Position numbers and translations under genes: made by a program. From contig NC_058513.1 in assembly GCF_020382885.2 (NCBI RefSeq), positions 4,541,408-4,605,407 of the forward strand: a DNA stretch of 64,000 nucleotides, read 5' to 3'. Shown one piece after another: positions 61,866 to 64,000 of the stretch. Within the stretch, counting starts at the first letter, position 1, and every line of letters starts with the position of its first letter. This stretch comes from Scatophagus argus. Taxonomy: Eukaryota > Chordata > Actinopteri > Scatophagidae. The notes beneath the pieces were generated by a model that had not been told where the DNA came from, did not search any database, and saw only the letters and a list, made by a program, of their open reading frames with translations.

Positions 61866-64000
61866 CTTGTGGAGCTCATCATATCCTCCTGCAGGAAAAA
61901 CTTACTCTGCATAATCCCCACTGGAGCTGAAACCAGTGCACTCACATTAGTGAACTTCTTTTCTTCATTTTTATCTGGTCACTGCCCCTCATTTTCAGTA
62001 TTTTTGCACAAGCTGAACATTTTGCCTTCCACTCAGTCCCTCTTCCTTATCTTAAACCAGACTCTGTGTCCTGTGCACACTTTCTCATTTCCCTCCGCTG
62101 ACACCCCCCCTCCCCTTGCCTTGCAGGAACACGATGAGTTATGGCGGTGTCGTTGTTTTAAAGGCCTCTTCTGCTCCCTGCGAACGCCTGGGTGACTTCT
62201 ACTTTGTCTCTCAGCAACAGCTATAGAAGCAGAGTGGACAGAGGAGGCCGGCGCTGCTCATTACCATGTTGTAAAACCCCTGGAACTCAATAGAAATAGT
62301 CCGACTCACTCAGGCAGGATCTGCTAAGGGTCCTGACAGAAACAAGTCTCAGAGACCAAAGAGTCAATGTAGTGTCAGCGTTGCTGGCCAGTAAAAGATT
62401 GCTTTTAATGTATTTTAGAAATTAAGGGGATCAGGGCTATCTTTTGCTGGGTTGTCAAAGCCACCCCACCCCGCTAAATAGGAAGACGTTTCAATTAAAC
62501 TTAAACTTTTTTTTTTCTCCTGCTGCATTGTGCCGACTGCCCATTGTCTACTAACACCAAGACCTCATCACCAACCAAACAATGGCTCTGTGACGCACAT
62601 GCAGAGGAAACAGAGCTACTTATAAAAGAAAAGATGCCATCTGGGTTGCCTGGAGAGGGAACAGATAAAGCAAGGGGCTGTGATAAGACAACTAAAGCTG
62701 AGAATTTTCAGTCCATTACTATGGAGACTATTGTATTTCTCTTTGTGAGAGAAAAATATTCCCCTCACAGGAGCAGCAGATTCAACAGGAGGAATTGTTC
62801 TGGTTGCACTGAACAGCATGTGTGGTGTGCATTTATTCTAGTACTGAACTCAATTAGAATTGTTAGGTAGTCAGCTTCAGTACTTCATTTTATGCTATAC
62901 TGTATATCCATTATGTTTCAGAGGAAAATACACTGTTTACTCCCCGTCTTTGTTATTTTAGAGGTTAGGCTACATGCCAGCAGCTCTGCGGTGTTGAGCA
63001 AATGTCACACTAACATGCTGGATGGAAAGGCACAAAACTACTGAACTCTTTTCTCAGCGGGTATGTGACTAACTGTACCAAATCCAGTCCATCCAATAGT
63101 TTAGCAAGACTTTTCACTCAGATGTCAGTCTGAAGATTGTGTCAAAGGAAAAGGCAGGAGCGGTAATTTAGCAGTATAGTTCAGTCTGTATCAAAGTGGC
63201 AGACTGACCAACACATTGACTCTGCCATGTTTTAGAGCCATGCTGCTGACATAGCTACAGAGAGAGTTACCAAAAGCTACCAAAAATTTCACCTGTTTTT
63301 TTAAAATGTGTTCACTTCTGCAGGGGATACGCATTCAAAACCAACTCTACTTTGACTTCAATACGAAACATCTGATTTGAGGGTTACCTGAGCTTTTTTA
63401 TGAAGGCTGGAGTGTGCCCTCTTAAATGATGACTTAACACTAATAATCATACATACTTTAACATTTACCTTTTAGTGCCATATGAACAGTGTGACACCTA
63501 CAATTCTAACCCACCAGTTAGCCCTCAGTAAGTTTTGTATTGAACACAGATTGTAAGTAACATAACAACTCAAGAGAAAAACCTGAATAAATTGTTCGAA
63601 ATGCCTCACAATATCAAATCAAAGATCAAATATGTGATAAGTCCAGTGTAATAATTTCCTAAAATTGGATCACAATTGAATGGTTCACTTAAACATTTAA
63701 TACAGTTTATTCAAATGATTTTGTCTGTTATTTCGTAGTTACTTTCCATGTTAAGTTGAAAACATCAGATCAAGGAGTACAAGGAGTAATCATTACTAAT
63801 TTACCCGCTTGTACTTTAATCTTACCGATTTATTAACTCGCCTTATTACATCACTAAATGATTCACTATTGTGGCTAATTTCCATTTCATCTTCCCTGAG
63901 AATTCCTTTGGTTGTAGCCTACTGTACACTAACACATGTGCTTATGAAAGCCTATCACACACAGTAATAATATAAATACACATATATATTATAGCCTAAT
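61866..64000. other. Upstream flank of pkd1b
   Basis: Must contain the pkd1b 5' UTR and promoter. No TATA box or CpG island is evident, and no exon of a neighbouring gene was recognised on either strand. I looked for LRR or WSC-type coding sequence here and saw none. Confidence 0.6.

Noticed and set aside
62544..62870. Plus-strand open frame upstream of pkd1b
   Set aside because: Composition looks random and no family resemblance was found; more likely 5' flank of pkd1b.

Overview
The window is a piece of a teleost fish nuclear genome. The evidence is spliced genes with GT-AG introns, dense CA/GT microsatellites, remnants of Tc1-like and hAT transposons, copies of a tRNA-headed SINE, and four vertebrate gene families at fish-like divergence. 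The intact gastric pepsinogen points to a species that has kept a stomach. I infer a spiny-rayed (acanthomorph) fish, but the sequence does not prove this.

All four genes lie on the minus strand, so transcription runs from high to low coordinates. (1) 61865 to 36067 holds a complete polycystin-1 gene. I could join it into 42 coding exons without a frame break, giving about 4170 residues: signal peptide, C-type lectin, cysteine-rich block, a run of PKD repeats with one 3.7 kb exon, REJ/GAIN region, GPS cleavage motif, PLAT domain, an 11-segment membrane region of polycystin type, and a C-terminal coiled coil. It lacks the leucine-rich repeats and WSC domain of mammalian polycystin-1, so I call it a pkd1b-type paralogue. 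(2) 33834 to 31307 holds a nine-exon pepsin A-type aspartic protease zymogen of 377 residues with a TATA box upstream. (3) 29390 to 27217 holds a six-exon PI-PLC X-domain protein of 321 residues (PLCXD family). (4) 26933 leftward holds spata20, a thioredoxin-fold DUF255 protein. Fifteen exons and 757 residues are present down to 5499; the last exon, about 65 residues, is not in the window.

The left 20 kb is mostly large spata20 introns filled with microsatellites and transposon remnants. These include a deleted hAT element with an exact 8-bp target duplication (11841-12652). The right half is gene-dense, with short introns. SINEs sit in pkd1b introns, and one ends 11 bases from a splice donor.

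The genes do not form a functional unit. Their human relatives lie on different chromosomes, so this is fish synteny rather than a pathway cluster. I found no CRISPR array, operon, rRNA or tRNA gene, and no clearly new biological system. The most useful leads are the shortened pkd1b N-terminus, two spata20 splice sites built into TG microsatellites, a 72-bp frame-preserving pkd1b intron, and the very tight tail-to-head join of plcxd and spata20.
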